Notes under the pieces: generated by a model
Seen by the model: only the letters and a program-made list of their open reading frames with translations
What the model was told of the DNA's origin: nothing
Databases searched by the model: none
Program-made: the position numbers and the translations under genes
Origin: Ruminococcus flavefaciens 007c
GTDB taxonomy: Bacteria > Bacillota > Clostridia > Oscillospirales > Ruminococcaceae
NCBI RefSeq assembly: GCF_000571935.1
Contig: NZ_ATAX01000028.1
Coordinates: forward strand, 253,001 to 317,000
Length of the DNA: 64,000 bases
Direction: 5' to 3'
In this document: positions 8,234 through 17,148 of the stretch, one piece after another
Numbering within the stretch: position 1 is the first letter of the stretch
Layout of the letters: every line of letters starts with the position of its first letter

Positions 8234-9610
8234 ATGTCAAATGAAAAAATCCCTTACAAAATCTATCTTGAGGAAAACGAGCTTCCCAAGCAGTGGTACA
8301 ATGTACGCGCTGATATGAAGAAAAAGCCCGCTCCCCTCGTAAATCCCGGAACAGGCAAGCCCTGTACAGCCGAAGAGCTCAGCCACGTTTTCTGCGATGA
8401 GCTGGTAAAGCAGGAGCTTGACGAGACAACTCCCTATATAGACATCCCCCAGGAGATACAGGACTTTTACAGAATGTTCCGTCCCTCTCCGCTGGTAAGA
8501 GCTTACTTCCTTGAGAAGAAGCTGGGTACTCCCGCTAAGATCTACTACAAGTTCGAGGGAAACAATACCAGCGGAAGCCACAAGCTCAATTCAGCCATCG
8601 CTCAGGCATACTATGCAAAGAAGCAGGGACTCAAGGGCGTGACCACAGAAACAGGCGCAGGCCAGTGGGGTACAGCTCTTTCAATGGCTTGTGCATACTT
8701 CGGCCTTGACTGTAACGTATATATGGTAAAGGTAAGCTACGAGCAGAAGCCCTTCCGCCGTGAGGTAATGCGTACCTACGGTGCAAATGTTACTCCTTCT
8801 CCTTCAACTACCACAGAGATAGGTAGAAAGATCCTTGAGGAATTCCCCGGTACTAACGGAAGCCTCGGCTGCGCTATCTCAGAGGCTGTTGAGGCTGCTA
8901 CCTCCAAGGAAGGCTACCGCTATGTTCTCGGAAGCGTTCTTGCTCAGGTACTCCTCCACCAGTCCATCATCGGTCTTGAATCAAAGGCTGCTATGGATAA
9001 GTACGGCATCAAGCCCGATATCATCATCGGCTGCGCAGGCGGCGGTTCAAACCTCGGCGGACTTATCTCACCCTTTATGGGCGAAAAGCTCCGCGGCGAA
9101 GCAGATTACCGCATTATCGCTGTTGAGCCTGCATCATGCCCAAGCTTCACAAGAGGTACCTACGCTTATGACTTCTGCGATACAGGTAAGGTTTGCCCCC
9201 TCCAGAAGATGTACACTCTGGGCAGCGGCTTCATGCCTTCACCCAACCACGCAGGCGGTCTCCGTTACCACGGCATGAGCGCTATACTCTCCGAGCTCTA
9301 CGATCAGGGACTTATGGAAGCTACTTCAGTTGAGCAGACAGCTGTATTCGAGGCTGCCGAGATGTTCGCAAGAGTTGAGGGAATACTCCCTGCTCCCGAA
9401 AGCAGCCATGCTATCCGTACAGCTATCGACGAGGCTCTCAAGTGCAAGGAGATAGGCGAAGAAAAGACTATCCTCTTCGGTCTCACAGGTACAGGTTACT
9501 TTGATATGTACGCTTACGGCGCATACAACGACGGCAAGATGAGCGACTACATCCCCACAGACGAGGAGATCGCAAAGTCACTGGCAAACCTCCCCAAGAT
9601 CGAGGGCTGA
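8234..9610 (+). CDS. trpB: TrpB2-type tryptophan synthase beta subunit (TrpB-like PLP enzyme)
   Basis: A PLP enzyme that condenses indole with serine to tryptophan. The start is ATG 8234, with AGGAG at 8221-8225; 458 residues, longer than classical TrpB (~400) and right for the TrpB2 group. The PLP lysine is K117 in GSHKLN, and the phosphate-binding CAGGGSN is near residue 275. No trpA or other trp gene is adjacent, and the gene is alone behind a Trp T-box. TrpB2 proteins often lack strong TrpA contact, so indole salvage is a reasonable inference. A strong terminator follows. Confidence 0.93.
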   Translation: MSNEKIPYKIYLEENELPKQWYNVRADMKKKPAPLVNPGTGKPCTAEELSHVFCDELVKQELDETTPYIDIPQEIQDFYRMFRPSPLVRAYFLEKKLGTPAKIYYKFEGNNTSGSHKLNSAIAQAYYAKKQGLKGVTTETGAGQWGTALSMACAYFGLDCNVYMVKVSYEQKPFRREVMRTYGANVTPSPSTTTEIGRKILEEFPGTNGSLGCAISEAVEAATSKEGYRYVLGSVLAQVLLHQSIIGLESKAAMDKYGIKPDIIIGCAGGGSNLGGLISPFMGEKLRGEADYRIIAVEPASCPSFTRGTYAYDFCDTGKVCPLQKMYTLGSGFMPSPNHAGGLRYHGMSAILSELYDQGLMEATSVEQTAVFEAAEMFARVEGILPAPESSHAIRTAIDEALKCKEIGEEKTILFGLTGTGYFDMYAYGAYNDGKMSDYIPTDEEIAKSLANLPKIEG

Positions 9611-9687
9611 AAATAATAAGTGTATTCACGGATATGCGCTGATGTAAACGCGGATCCGTACAGAAGGTTTTATAATAAATATTGGGA

Positions 9688-9715
9688 AAGCCCCTTCCGC
9701 AGAAGGGGCTTTTTT
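9688..9715 (+). terminator. Terminator of trpB
   Basis: AAAGCCCCTT and AAGGGGCTTT form a stem with a short loop, ending in a run of T. Confidence 0.9.
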
Positions 9716-9781
9716 ATCGGCTTTTTTCGCAAATGCACTAAAATCTGCCATTAGAAGCCTGTATTTCGTGAAATTTTCCTC

Positions 9782-9810
9782 TTGAAAAAGCACATAAAAA
9801 TGTGTATCAT
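9782..9810 (+). promoter_or_regulatory. Probable promoter of the lipoprotein gene
   Basis: TTGAAA (9782-9787) and TATCAT (9805-9810) are 17 nt apart, about 58 nt before the start codon. Confidence 0.5.
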
Positions 9811-9867
9811 AATCTTATGGAAATGTTAGCCACGGTCTTTGTATAATTTCAGAAAAAGGAGTTAAAT

Positions 9868-10644
9868 ATGAAAAAAAACATTTTTGCCTGTATATGCGTC
9901 TCAGCTCTTATGTGCAGCGCCCTTGCTTCCTGCGAGGTAGAGTTTTCCACAAATAATTCCGACTACTCTTTCGGTACAGACACAGAATACGCAGCAAAAT
10001 CCGAAGATAAGCCCCAGACCCGGAAGGCAGAAGAAAAGCCTGCGGAGACTCCCAAGACTACTGAAAAGGAAAATACAGAAACCACCGAAAAGCCACAGGA
10101 GACCGCCAAGGCTCAGGCAAAGACAAAAATACTTGAATTTTCAAAATCTCCTTCCATAAAATCAGAGGAAAAAGAGGAGAAAAAGACCTCTTCAAAGCAT
10201 ACATCCGATGCAAATAAGCTCATGGACGCTCTTAATATCATCGACCTCGTGGACGGCGGCGCAACCGTTGACACAGATTCAGATGATGTTATCACCGAGG
10301 GGATATACTCCTATTCAAGAGTTACCGACACCCGTTTCTGGGATATCGACGACGTTATCAGCTTCGTTACGGGACATATCACAGGCGACCTGCTCTACAA
10401 GTACAACGAGCTCTATGTGGGAGATGTGCCTATGTTCAAGGAATTCGACGGAAAGCTGTACTATCTCTTCGGCGCAAGAGGCTGCGGCTTCAACTATACC
10501 GGCGATCCTGTCATCACCTATGAGGACGACAGCTCCTTCACCTTTACGGTACCTGTTGACAACTTCGGAGAAGTCCAGACCTTTACTGTAAACGCAGTCA
10601 AAGAGGACGGCAAATGGAAGGCTTCCTCATACAGCTTCTCATAA
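9868..10644 (+). CDS. Secreted lipoprotein of unknown function
   Basis: A 258-residue protein with a lipoprotein signal peptide and lipobox ALASC (Cys 22), followed by a long Thr/Lys/Glu/Pro-rich linker (about 35-110) and a compact C-terminal domain with many aromatic and Asp residues. AAAAGGAG lies close before ATG 9868. The architecture is of a surface-tethered domain on a flexible stalk; the domain is not recognised. The gene is flanked by its own promoter and terminator. Confidence 0.8.
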   Translation: MKKNIFACICVSALMCSALASCEVEFSTNNSDYSFGTDTEYAAKSEDKPQTRKAEEKPAETPKTTEKENTETTEKPQETAKAQAKTKILEFSKSPSIKSEEKEEKKTSSKHTSDANKLMDALNIIDLVDGGATVDTDSDDVITEGIYSYSRVTDTRFWDIDDVISFVTGHITGDLLYKYNELYVGDVPMFKEFDGKLYYLFGARGCGFNYTGDPVITYEDDSSFTFTVPVDNFGEVQTFTVNAVKEDGKWKASSYSFS

Positions 10645-10664
10645 TGACCGAATAATAAAAATAC

Positions 10665-10704
10665 AGCCCGGAAGCGGTATACACCACCGCTTCCGGGCTT
10701 TTTC
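10665..10704. terminator. Bidirectional terminator, lipoprotein gene / folC
   Basis: A 14-bp perfect stem (10665-10678 with 10686-10699) with TTTTT on the + side and a T-rich tract on the minus side, between two convergent genes. Confidence 0.88.
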
Positions 10705-10705
10705 A

Positions 10706-11980
10706 TCATATATTCCCAAGAGCTTCCGTGAACTGACGGTACATATACAGCGAACCCAGTGCTATAAGCGGTATCTTCCGCTCTGCCGCATAATCACAGG
10801 CTGCTTTTACACCTGAAGAAAAATCATCAAAGGACTCGGTGAAAAGTCCCCGTTCCGTAAGAGCCTCTGCCAGTATTTTACTGTCAAGGGCACGGGGATT
10901 GGCGGGCTTTACCGCAAACGCTCTCTCTGCCAGTTCTCCCAGCATATCCGCATACAGCCCGTACTCCTTGTCAGCCATGACGCCGATGAAAAGTGCCACC
11001 TTCCGTCCGCCGAAATAACGGCGTATACTGTCGGCTGCACAGCGAATACCGTCGGGATTGTGGGCTCCGTCATATATTATCAGCGGCTCTCTGCGCAGTA
11101 TCTCAAATCTGCCGTGCCATTTCACTGAGGCAAGTCCCTCTCGGACAGACTCATGAGGTATATCCAGCCCCTCCCTGCGGAGTATGCCGATACAGCACAG
11201 CACATTGACCGCGTTTTCTGTCTGATATGTACCCGGAAGCGGTATATGCAGCCTTTCGCCTTCAAAGCTTATATATGTGCCGTCAATGCCGCAATTGTCA
11301 TCTGTCCACGAGATATTACGGCCATCGGCAAGAAAAATCTCCGATCCGAGGCTTTCGGCTCTGGCTGCGATGATCTCGCAGGCCTCCTCGCTGTCGCCGC
11401 CGAAGTACACAGGTCTGCCTGCCTTGATTATACCTGCCTTGTGAGAAGCTATCTCAGCTATGGTATTTCCGAGAAATGCACTGTGATCCTTTTGCACATT
11501 GGTTATTACCGACAGCAGAGGCGCCTTTATTACATTGGTGGAGTCGAGATCTCCTCCCATGCCGCATTCCACAACGGCAATATCGCAGCCTCTGCGCACA
11601 AAAAGCTCAAAAGCAGCGGCTGTGAGCACCTCGAATTCCGTGGGCTTATCATCCATGCTCTCGCATATGGGCGCAATATCGCCTATAAGCTCTGCGAACT
11701 CCTCACCGGTGATCTCCTCACCGTTTATGCGTAAGCTGTCCGTGACTTCGGTTATGGCAGGCGAGGAAAAGCCTCCCACCTTATAACCTGCACTTTTCAG
11801 CACAGAGGTGAGCATAGCTCCGAAGGAGCCCTTTCCGTTGGTGCCTGAGATGTGCACTGTCTTTACCCTGTCCTGGGGATCGCCCATAAGATGCAGGAGC
11901 CCGGCAATACGCTCAAGTCCGAGCCTGCTGCCGCGGAACGCAGCCTTTTTCATATATCCGATAGCTTCGGCATAATTCAT
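10706..11980 (-). CDS. folC: Folylpolyglutamate synthase / dihydrofolate synthase
   Basis: A Mur-ligase-fold enzyme that adds glutamate to dihydropteroate and/or folates. 424 residues, standard length. The ATP loop HISGTNGKGSFG is at residues 43-54, followed by SSPAITEVTDSLRING and the VVECGMGGDLDSTNV block; the KDHSAFLG segment and the Mur-ligase C-terminal domain follow. The start ATG overlaps the folT stop as ATGA, so the pair is translationally coupled. The upstream THF riboswitch shows that this pair is under folate control. Confidence 0.95.
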   Translation of the reverse strand: MNYAEAIGYMKKAAFRGSRLGLERIAGLLHLMGDPQDRVKTVHISGTNGKGSFGAMLTSVLKSAGYKVGGFSSPAITEVTDSLRINGEEITGEEFAELIGDIAPICESMDDKPTEFEVLTAAAFELFVRRGCDIAVVECGMGGDLDSTNVIKAPLLSVITNVQKDHSAFLGNTIAEIASHKAGIIKAGRPVYFGGDSEEACEIIAARAESLGSEIFLADGRNISWTDDNCGIDGTYISFEGERLHIPLPGTYQTENAVNVLCCIGILRREGLDIPHESVREGLASVKWHGRFEILRREPLIIYDGAHNPDGIRCAADSIRRYFGGRKVALFIGVMADKEYGLYADMLGELAERAFAVKPANPRALDSKILAEALTERGLFTESFDDFSSGVKAACDYAAERKIPLIALGSLYMYRQFTEALGNI

Positions 11981-12534
11981 TTTCTCTTCACCTTCTCAAG
12001 CTGTGCCGTAAACGCACTATTGCTCATGAGCATATAAATAACAGCTGTCTCAATTACTGCCATGATGATATTTGCAACAGGTCTCCATACAAGCTGAGGT
12101 CTCATTGCAGGGAAAAGGAAATAAAGTCCTGTTGTGGTGATGATCACAGAGCCCACAAGTCTCGCGGCAGCTACTGCAAAGGCTATCCTCGGCAGAGTCC
12201 TGCCTCTGAGGACATGGTTGTATGCAAGGCCTGCCATAAAGCCTGTGGCTGCTGCGCCCAGAGTGATAACTGGCATAGGTGTCATTCCTGTTGCCAGACA
12301 GCCTATGAGGTCTGCCCCGGCACCCACTGCCGCACCGATGAACGGTCCGAAGAAGATGCCTGCCATGAGTATCGGCAGAGTCTCCGCACTTATGCGGATT
12401 ACACTGAAGAGGTCTATCCTCAGTGATTTTCCCACAACACTGATAGCAATGAGAAGTGCGGCCAGCACCAGTACCTTGGTACTGCCAAAGAGTCTGATAT
12501 CCGACTTTACTGCTGTTTCTCTGTTGTTTGTCAT
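11977..12534 (-). CDS. folT: Folate ECF transporter substrate-binding subunit
   Basis: The S component of an energy-coupling-factor transporter for folates; it would share the energising EcfAA'T module encoded elsewhere. ATG 12534 has AGGAGG 8 nt upstream and is preferred to a longer frame reading into the leader; 185 residues with about six membrane segments, typical of S components. The N-terminal part (LVLAALLIAISVVGKSLRI) matches the FolT pattern. The assignment is supported by the THF riboswitch upstream and by coupling to folC downstream. Confidence 0.88.
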   Translation of the reverse strand: MTNNRETAVKSDIRLFGSTKVLVLAALLIAISVVGKSLRIDLFSVIRISAETLPILMAGIFFGPFIGAAVGAGADLIGCLATGMTPMPVITLGAAATGFMAGLAYNHVLRGRTLPRIAFAVAAARLVGSVIITTTGLYFLFPAMRPQLVWRPVANIIMAVIETAVIYMLMSNSAFTAQLEKVKRK

Positions 12535-12603
12535 AAAAAATACCTCCTTTTCCTCACTCATACGACAAGAAAAGAAGGCACAGTCTCTTTTAAGTTGTCC
12601 TAT

Positions 12604-12722
12604 GAAGCGGGATGCAAAATACGAACCGCAAGCCGAAGCTTTTCGTTTGACCGACAACTCCCCGTTCGGTCAACACTGTAATACCCGCAGGGTATAACGA
12701 ACGCATTTTTACTCTTCACCAA
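12604..12722 (-). promoter_or_regulatory. Tetrahydrofolate (THF) riboswitch of folT-folC
   Basis: Read on the minus strand, the leader begins with a GAAGAGTA segment and a GCGTTCGTTA segment. It continues with GGGGAGTTGTC and AACGAAAAGCTTCGGCTTGC, and closes with TTTTGCATCCCGCTTC. These match, in order, the conserved blocks of the THF-I class, whose closing helix and GCAUCCCGC-like end are diagnostic. It sits 40 nt after a consensus promoter and before a folate transporter gene. The switching mechanism cannot be settled by eye. Confidence 0.82.
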
Positions 12723-12751
12723 TGATAATCGCAGCATCATACTGCACCTAT

Positions 12752-12780
12752 ATTATACAATCACGGAATTGGTTTGTCAA
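12752..12780 (-). promoter_or_regulatory. SigA-type promoter of folT-folC
   Basis: Minus strand TTGACA (12775-12780), 17-nt spacer, TATAAT (12752-12757). Confidence 0.9.
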
Positions 12781-12888
12781 TAGTCAGGAGCACTATTTAC
12801 CGCCGTGTAATACTCTTTGTCAAAATGCTCTAAATGGTTATCACAGGCAGATTAATTTAGTAAAAAAAGCCGAAAATGTATAAATCCC

Positions 12889-12917
12889 TTGACAAAAGGC
12901 CACAATAGTGTTAAATT
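12889..12917 (+). promoter_or_regulatory. Promoter of the hrcA heat-shock operon
   Basis: TTGACA (12889-12894) and TAAATT (12912-12917), 17-nt spacer, immediately before the CIRCE operator. Confidence 0.75.
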
Positions 12918-12921
12918 ATAT

Positions 12922-12948
12922 TTAGCACTCAAAGAGTTAGAGTGCTAA
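12922..12948 (+). promoter_or_regulatory. CIRCE operator (HrcA binding site)
   Basis: A perfect TTAGCACTC-N9-GAGTGCTAA inverted repeat just after the -10 box. HrcA, encoded by the next gene, binds this to repress the operon and is itself matured by GroE, giving heat-shock induction. Confidence 0.97.
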
Positions 12949-12993
12949 CGAGAACAAAAATACAGATCGATAGATGGAAAGGAAGGGAGTATC

Positions 12994-14040
12994 GTGGACG
13001 AAAGAAAACTGAAGATACTCGCTGCCGTGGTTGACGAATATGTCAGGACGGGCGAACCCGTCGGCTCGAAATCGATCTCAAAGCTCGAAAATATAAATGT
13101 TTCCTCTGCTACCATAAGGAATGATATGGCAGCACTCGAACAGCTGGGATACCTCGAACAGCCCCATACTTCGGCAGGCCGCGTTCCTACCTTCAAGGGA
13201 TACAGGCTGTATATCGACGAGCTCATGACTCCCCACGATATACCCGATGAAGAAAAGATAAGACTGGACGAGATGCTCGGAGACAGGAATACTCCCGAGG
13301 AGCTGCTGGTACAGAATGCAGCTACCGCCCTCACAGAGATAACTCAGTGTGCTGCGGTGGTAACAAACGCCGTTCCGCGATTCTCGGTGATCTCCAAGGT
13401 AGAGGTCATACCCACAGGCAAGCGCCTCTACGTTATACTCCTTATAACCTCCAGCGGAAACATAAAAAACAAGGCTTGCAGACTCGAGATCGACCTGAGC
13501 CATGAACAGCTCGATTTCTTTACACATTATATAGAAGAAAACCTCAGCGGTGTCTCCGTTGATGAGCTTTCGGAGGAAATGCTGGATAAGATGGTGGCAG
13601 CAGTAAGTGCCTATATGGTATCACTCTCACCGCTGGTAAAAGGCATATGCGAGCTCTCGGAAGACCTGCGTCAGCAGGAGCTTACAGTCAGCGGAAGCGA
13701 AAAGCTACTGTCCTGCGACGAGCTGGACAAAATGGAAGTCGTCAAGTTCATAGAACACAAGGACGGTCTCTCGGAACTGCTTGAAAACGCTTTCAGCGGC
13801 ATACAGGTAAAATTCGGAGCCGAAAATGACAGCTTCGCAATAGGCAATTCAAGCCTGATAGTTTCCAAGTACCGCAAGGGCGGCAAGGAAGCAGGCTCTC
13901 TCGGCATAATAGGTCCTATGAGAGTCGATTATAAAAAGATAATACCTTACGTCGAGTACCTGACGCAGAAGATCTCTGCTCTCATGGACAGCGACGAAGA
14001 TGACATAATCAACGCCCCTGATGAATTTCAGGCGCCATAG
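12994..14040 (+). CDS. hrcA: Heat-inducible transcription repressor HrcA
   Basis: Repressor of class I heat-shock genes through CIRCE. The start is GTG 12994 with GGAAGGGAG upstream; an ATG at 12974 is out of frame. 348 residues, standard. The N-terminal winged helix (about 1-75) includes SSATIRNDMAALEQLGYLEQPHTSAGRVPT, quoted here in shortened form as the block TIRNDMAALEQLGYL and HTSAGRVPT. The GAF-like and dimerisation parts follow. First gene of hrcA-grpE-dnaK-dnaJ, autoregulated by the operator upstream. Confidence 0.97.
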   Translation: MDERKLKILAAVVDEYVRTGEPVGSKSISKLENINVSSATIRNDMAALEQLGYLEQPHTSAGRVPTFKGYRLYIDELMTPHDIPDEEKIRLDEMLGDRNTPEELLVQNAATALTEITQCAAVVTNAVPRFSVISKVEVIPTGKRLYVILLITSSGNIKNKACRLEIDLSHEQLDFFTHYIEENLSGVSVDELSEEMLDKMVAAVSAYMVSLSPLVKGICELSEDLRQQELTVSGSEKLLSCDELDKMEVVKFIEHKDGLSELLENAFSGIQVKFGAENDSFAIGNSSLIVSKYRKGGKEAGSLGIIGPMRVDYKKIIPYVEYLTQKISALMDSDEDDIINAPDEFQAP

Positions 14041-14056
14041 AAAGGAGAAATGACCG

Positions 14057-14623
14057 ATGGATAAGAACGATGATCTCCGTGAAGTATCCGAGGAGCTCGA
14101 AGAGGAAATCACCGAAGCTCCCGAGGATGAGAATACAGAGGAACTCGAAGAAGCAGACGCGGTCAGCGAGTACAACGATACGGCTACTCAGTTCTCGGAG
14201 CTCGAGGACGCTCTGGCCGAGGCAAACGATAAGTACCTGAGACTTTTCGCAGAATACGACAACTACCGTAAGCGAACTGCAAAGGAAAAGACAGAGACTT
14301 ATCAGAACGCTTCCGTAAAATGCGTGGAGAAGCTCCTCCCCGTGCTTGACAGCTTTGAGAGATCCCTCGAGGCTGAATGTACAGACGAGAACTTCAAAAA
14401 CGGCATGAGCATGATATACAATCAGCTCACAGGCTTCCTTACACAGATGAATGTCACCGAGATAGAAGCCCTCGGAGCTGAATTCGACCCGAATATACAC
14501 AACGCCATACAGCAGCTTGACGGAACAGATTACGCAAGCAATCATGTATGCTCTGTATTTCAGAAGGGCTATATGCTCGGGGATAAGCTGGTAAGACCTG
14601 CTATGGTGGCAGTGGCTGTTTAG
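14057..14623 (+). CDS. grpE: Nucleotide exchange factor GrpE
   Basis: Releases ADP from DnaK. 188 residues; an acidic, probably disordered N-terminus (about 1-45) and a long coiled coil (about 45-105) with the signature LFAEYDNYRKRT precede the beta-rich head, which contains EFDPNIHNAI and GYMLGDKLVRPAMVAVAV. AAAGGAG precedes ATG 14057, 16 nt after hrcA. Cytoplasmic; cochaperone of the adjacent DnaK. Confidence 0.97.
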   Translation: MDKNDDLREVSEELEEEITEAPEDENTEELEEADAVSEYNDTATQFSELEDALAEANDKYLRLFAEYDNYRKRTAKEKTETYQNASVKCVEKLLPVLDSFERSLEAECTDENFKNGMSMIYNQLTGFLTQMNVTEIEALGAEFDPNIHNAIQQLDGTDYASNHVCSVFQKGYMLGDKLVRPAMVAVAV

Positions 14624-14780
14624 CCGTCAGCTTTGCTGACATCTCCCTGTACTACAGGGAGTCATCCTCGGCGTTCCAAGCCTTTGGCTAAGGCAATATT
14701 AATAAGAACATTCAATTATGTCCGCATGACGGACACCATTGGCTGAAAGCTAATGGCTTATATAATAGGAGGAATATATT
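14624..14780. repeat. grpE-dnaK spacer made of stacked short hairpins
   Basis: The 157-nt spacer contains GTCAGC-TTT-GCTGAC, CTCCCTGTA-C-TACAGGGAG and GTCCG-CATGA-CGGAC hairpins, then AAGCTAATGGC. The last hairpin with its trailing ACC also occurs near 31588-31606, and the TAATGGC word recurs at 30656. It seems to be a patchwork of dispersed repeats rather than a terminator, since no T run follows. Confidence 0.6.
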
Positions 14781-16649
14781 ATGGGAAAAATCATTGGTAT
14801 CGATCTTGGTACAACTAACTCTTGCGTAGCTGTTATGGAGGGCGGCAGTGCCGTTGTTATCCCCAACAGCGAGGGTGCAAGAACAACTCCTTCCGTTGTT
14901 GCTTTCACAAACAACGGCGAGCGTCTCGTAGGTCAGGTTGCCAAGAGACAGGCTATCACAAACCACGACAGAACAGTTTCTTCTATCAAGAGACATATGG
15001 GTTCTGATTATAAAGTTTCTATCGACGGCAAGAACTACACTCCTCAGGAGATCTCGGCTATGATACTCCAGAAGCTAAAGGCTGATGCAGAGGCTTATCT
15101 GGGCGAGCCCGTAACAGAGGCTGTTATCACAGTTCCTGCTTACTTCACAGACTCACAGAGACAGGCTACAAAGGACGCAGGTCAGATCGCAGGTCTTACC
15201 GTTAAACGTATCATTAACGAGCCTACAGCAGCTGCTCTCTCCTACGGTATCGACAAGGAAGAGGAGCAGACCGTAATGGTATACGACCTCGGCGGCGGTA
15301 CCTTCGATGTATCCATCATCGAAATGGGTGAGGACGTTCAGCAGGTACTTGCAACAGCAGGTAACAACCGCCTCGGCGGCGACGACTTCGACCAGCGTAT
15401 CATCAACTGGATCGTTGACGAGTTCAAGAAGACTGAGGGTATCGACCTTTCACAGGATAAGATGGCTGCTCAGAGACTCAAGGACGCTGCTGAAAAGTCA
15501 AAGATCGAGCTCTCATCCACAACAACTTCAAATATCAACATCCCCTTCATCACTGTTGATGCAAGCGGTACTCCAAAGCACCTTGACCTCACACTTACAC
15601 AGGCTAAGTTCAATGAGCTCACAGCTGACCTCGTTGAGGCTACAATGGGACCTGTAAGACAGGCTCTCAGCGATAGCGGCCTGAATATCTCAGAGATCAA
15701 CAAGGTTCTCATGGTCGGCGGTTCTTCAAGAATCCCTGCTGTACAGGAAGCTGTAAAGAAGCTCATCGGCAAGGATCCCTTCAAGGGCATCAACCCTGAT
15801 GAATGCGTAGCTCTCGGTGCTGCATACCAGGGTGGCGTTCTCGGCGGCGACGTTAAGAACGGTCTCCTCCTCCTCGATGTAACTCCTCTTTCACTGGGTA
15901 TCGAGACAGCAGGCGGCGTTTGCACAAGAATGATCGAAAGAAATACAACTATCCCCACAAAGAAGTCACAGGTATTCTCAACATACGCTGACAATCAGCC
16001 TGCTGTTGATATCAACGTACTTCAGGGTGAACGTGAATTCGCAAGAGATAACAAGCAGCTGGGTACCTTCCGTCTCGACGGTATCGCTCCCGCTCCCAGA
16101 GGAATCCCTCAGATTGAGGTAACATTCGACATCGATCAGAACGGTATCGTTCACGTATCCGCTAAGGACCTCGGCACAGGCAAGGAGCAGAACATCACCA
16201 TCACTTCTTCCACAAATATGTCCAAGGACGACATCGACAAGGCTGTAAAGGAAGCTGAGCAGTACGCTGCTGAGGATAAGAAGCGCCGTGAGGCCGTTGA
16301 CAACAAGAATGAGGCTGAGAACCTTGTATTCCAGTGTGAGAAGGCTCTTACAGACTTCGGCGATAAGGTATCAGCTGATGAGAAGACTAATATTGAGGCT
16401 AAGTGTACAGCTCTTAAGTCTGCTATCGCAGCTGATAACAACGACGAGATCAAGTCACTGAAGGACGACCTCCAGAAGGCATTCTACGATCTCTCCGCAA
16501 AGATCTACCAGCAGGCAGCTCCTAATGGTGCAGCAGGCGCTCAGGGCATAGATCCTTCACAGTTCACTAATATGGGCGGTGCTGCCGATGCAGGCGCTCA
16601 GGGCGGCAATGACGACGGAGTTGTCGATGCAGACTTCACTGAGGTTTGA
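14781..16649 (+). CDS. dnaK: Molecular chaperone DnaK (Hsp70)
   Basis: ATP-dependent chaperone. 622 residues. The start [13 protein letters not shown] is the first phosphate loop; [13 protein letters not shown] is the second and [14 protein letters not shown] the adenosine motif. The substrate-binding domain ([14 protein letters not shown] onward) and helical lid follow, ending in a Gly/Ala/Asn-rich tail with the conserved acidic DADFTEV end. AGGAGG precedes ATG. Codon use is visibly optimised for high expression. It is followed at once by a 52-codon membrane ORF. Confidence 0.98.
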   Translation: MGKIIGIDLGTTNSCVAVMEGGSAVVIPNSEGARTTPSVVAFTNNGERLVGQVAKRQAITNHDRTVSSIKRHMGSDYKVSIDGKNYTPQEISAMILQKLKADAEAYLGEPVTEAVITVPAYFTDSQRQATKDAGQIAGLTVKRIINEPTAAALSYGIDKEEEQTVMVYDLGGGTFDVSIIEMGEDVQQVLATAGNNRLGGDDFDQRIINWIVDEFKKTEGIDLSQDKMAAQRLKDAAEKSKIELSSTTTSNINIPFITVDASGTPKHLDLTLTQAKFNELTADLVEATMGPVRQALSDSGLNISEINKVLMVGGSSRIPAVQEAVKKLIGKDPFKGINPDECVALGAAYQGGVLGGDVKNGLLLLDVTPLSLGIETAGGVCTRMIERNTTIPTKKSQVFSTYADNQPAVDINVLQGEREFARDNKQLGTFRLDGIAPAPRGIPQIEVTFDIDQNGIVHVSAKDLGTGKEQNITITSSTNMSKDDIDKAVKEAEQYAAEDKKRREAVDNKNEAENLVFQCEKALTDFGDKVSADEKTNIEAKCTALKSAIAADNNDEIKSLKDDLQKAFYDLSAKIYQQAAPNGAAGAQGIDPSQFTNMGGAADAGAQGGNDDGVVDADFTEV

Positions 16650-16651
16650 TA

Positions 16652-16810
16652 ATGAAACTCAACAAGCTTCTCAAAACTATCATCATATTGGTCATACTGG
16701 GCGCCGCACTCTGGTTCGGGCTCAGATGGTTCGGCGGACTGGCAAACGATGAACTCGGAGACTACGACGGCGGCAGAGGCGAATATGTGGATTCAATAGA
16801 GAACAGTTAA
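16652..16810 (+). CDS. 52-residue single-pass membrane protein between dnaK and dnaJ
   Basis: A small ORF starting 2 nt after the dnaK stop, with GAGG inside the last dnaK codons 7 nt before ATG 16652. The protein has a basic start (MKLNKLLK), one hydrophobic helix (about residues 9-30, rich in Ile/Leu/Val/Gly/Trp) and an acidic Gly/Asp-rich tail, so an N-in, C-out membrane protein is likely. The spacing suggests translational coupling to dnaK. It is not a known member of the operon; function unknown. Confidence 0.72.
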   Translation: MKLNKLLKTIIILVILGAALWFGLRWFGGLANDELGDYDGGRGEYVDSIENS

Positions 16811-16964
16811 TAAAGATCTTCAGGGCGGAAAAACCTTCCGCCCTAAAGGTGTATTTACAGGCGAGAAAAAAGCGCAGTTTCTGTGGCTATATAACGCGAA
16901 AAAATGAAGGACGGCTCTCCGCCGGCCTATATGTGAATTTACAGGCGCGGTAAAAAAGTGCTTT
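16811..16964. repeat. dnaK-dnaJ spacer, part 1: hairpin and imperfect direct repeat
   Basis: A hairpin GGGCGGAA-AAACC-TTCCGCCC lies near 16823-16843 without a T run. It is followed by two diverged copies of a unit, GGTGTATTTACAGGCGAG (about 16847) and TGTGAATTTACAGGCGCG (about 16933), each continuing into an A-rich stretch and GCGC/GTGC. Confidence 0.55.
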
Positions 16965-17110
16965 TGTAGGGGCTGACGTCCCCGACAGCCCGTGTTTGAA
17001 TTAATATTTATATCCGAAGCGGGACGGCGAGGACGGTGTGGGTGTCCGTGGGACACCTCTGCCAAAGGCAGAAGCACCGACCGAGCCGACAGGCGAGAAC
17101 GTCCCCTACA
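16965..17110. repeat. TGTAGGGG element D (dnaK-dnaJ spacer)
   Basis: Begins with TGTAGGGG (16965-16972) and ends with its reverse complement CCCCTACA (17103-17110). Next to the left end is the stem GGGCTG/CAGCCC (16970-16991). Inside are GGTGTCC-GTG-GGACACC (17041-17057) and TCTGCC-AAA-GGCAGA (17058-17072). Same design as the elements at 29429, 29577 and 30485. Confidence 0.7.
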
Positions 17111-17148
17111 TGATCTTTCCGCTGTTTAACGGAAGAATGGAGTTATCT

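Larger units (their letters stand above)
16811..17148. other. dnaK/small ORF to dnaJ intergenic region, contents
   Basis: Holds the direct-repeat pair and TGTAGGGG element D listed above, then a 38-nt leader with the dnaJ ribosome site. No promoter or CIRCE copy was seen, so dnaJ presumably depends on read-through from dnaK. Confidence 0.6.

Noticed and set aside
16811..17110. Transposon or insertion sequence because of inverted ends
   Set aside because: No transposase frame; at most a non-autonomous element, so it is reported as a repeat.
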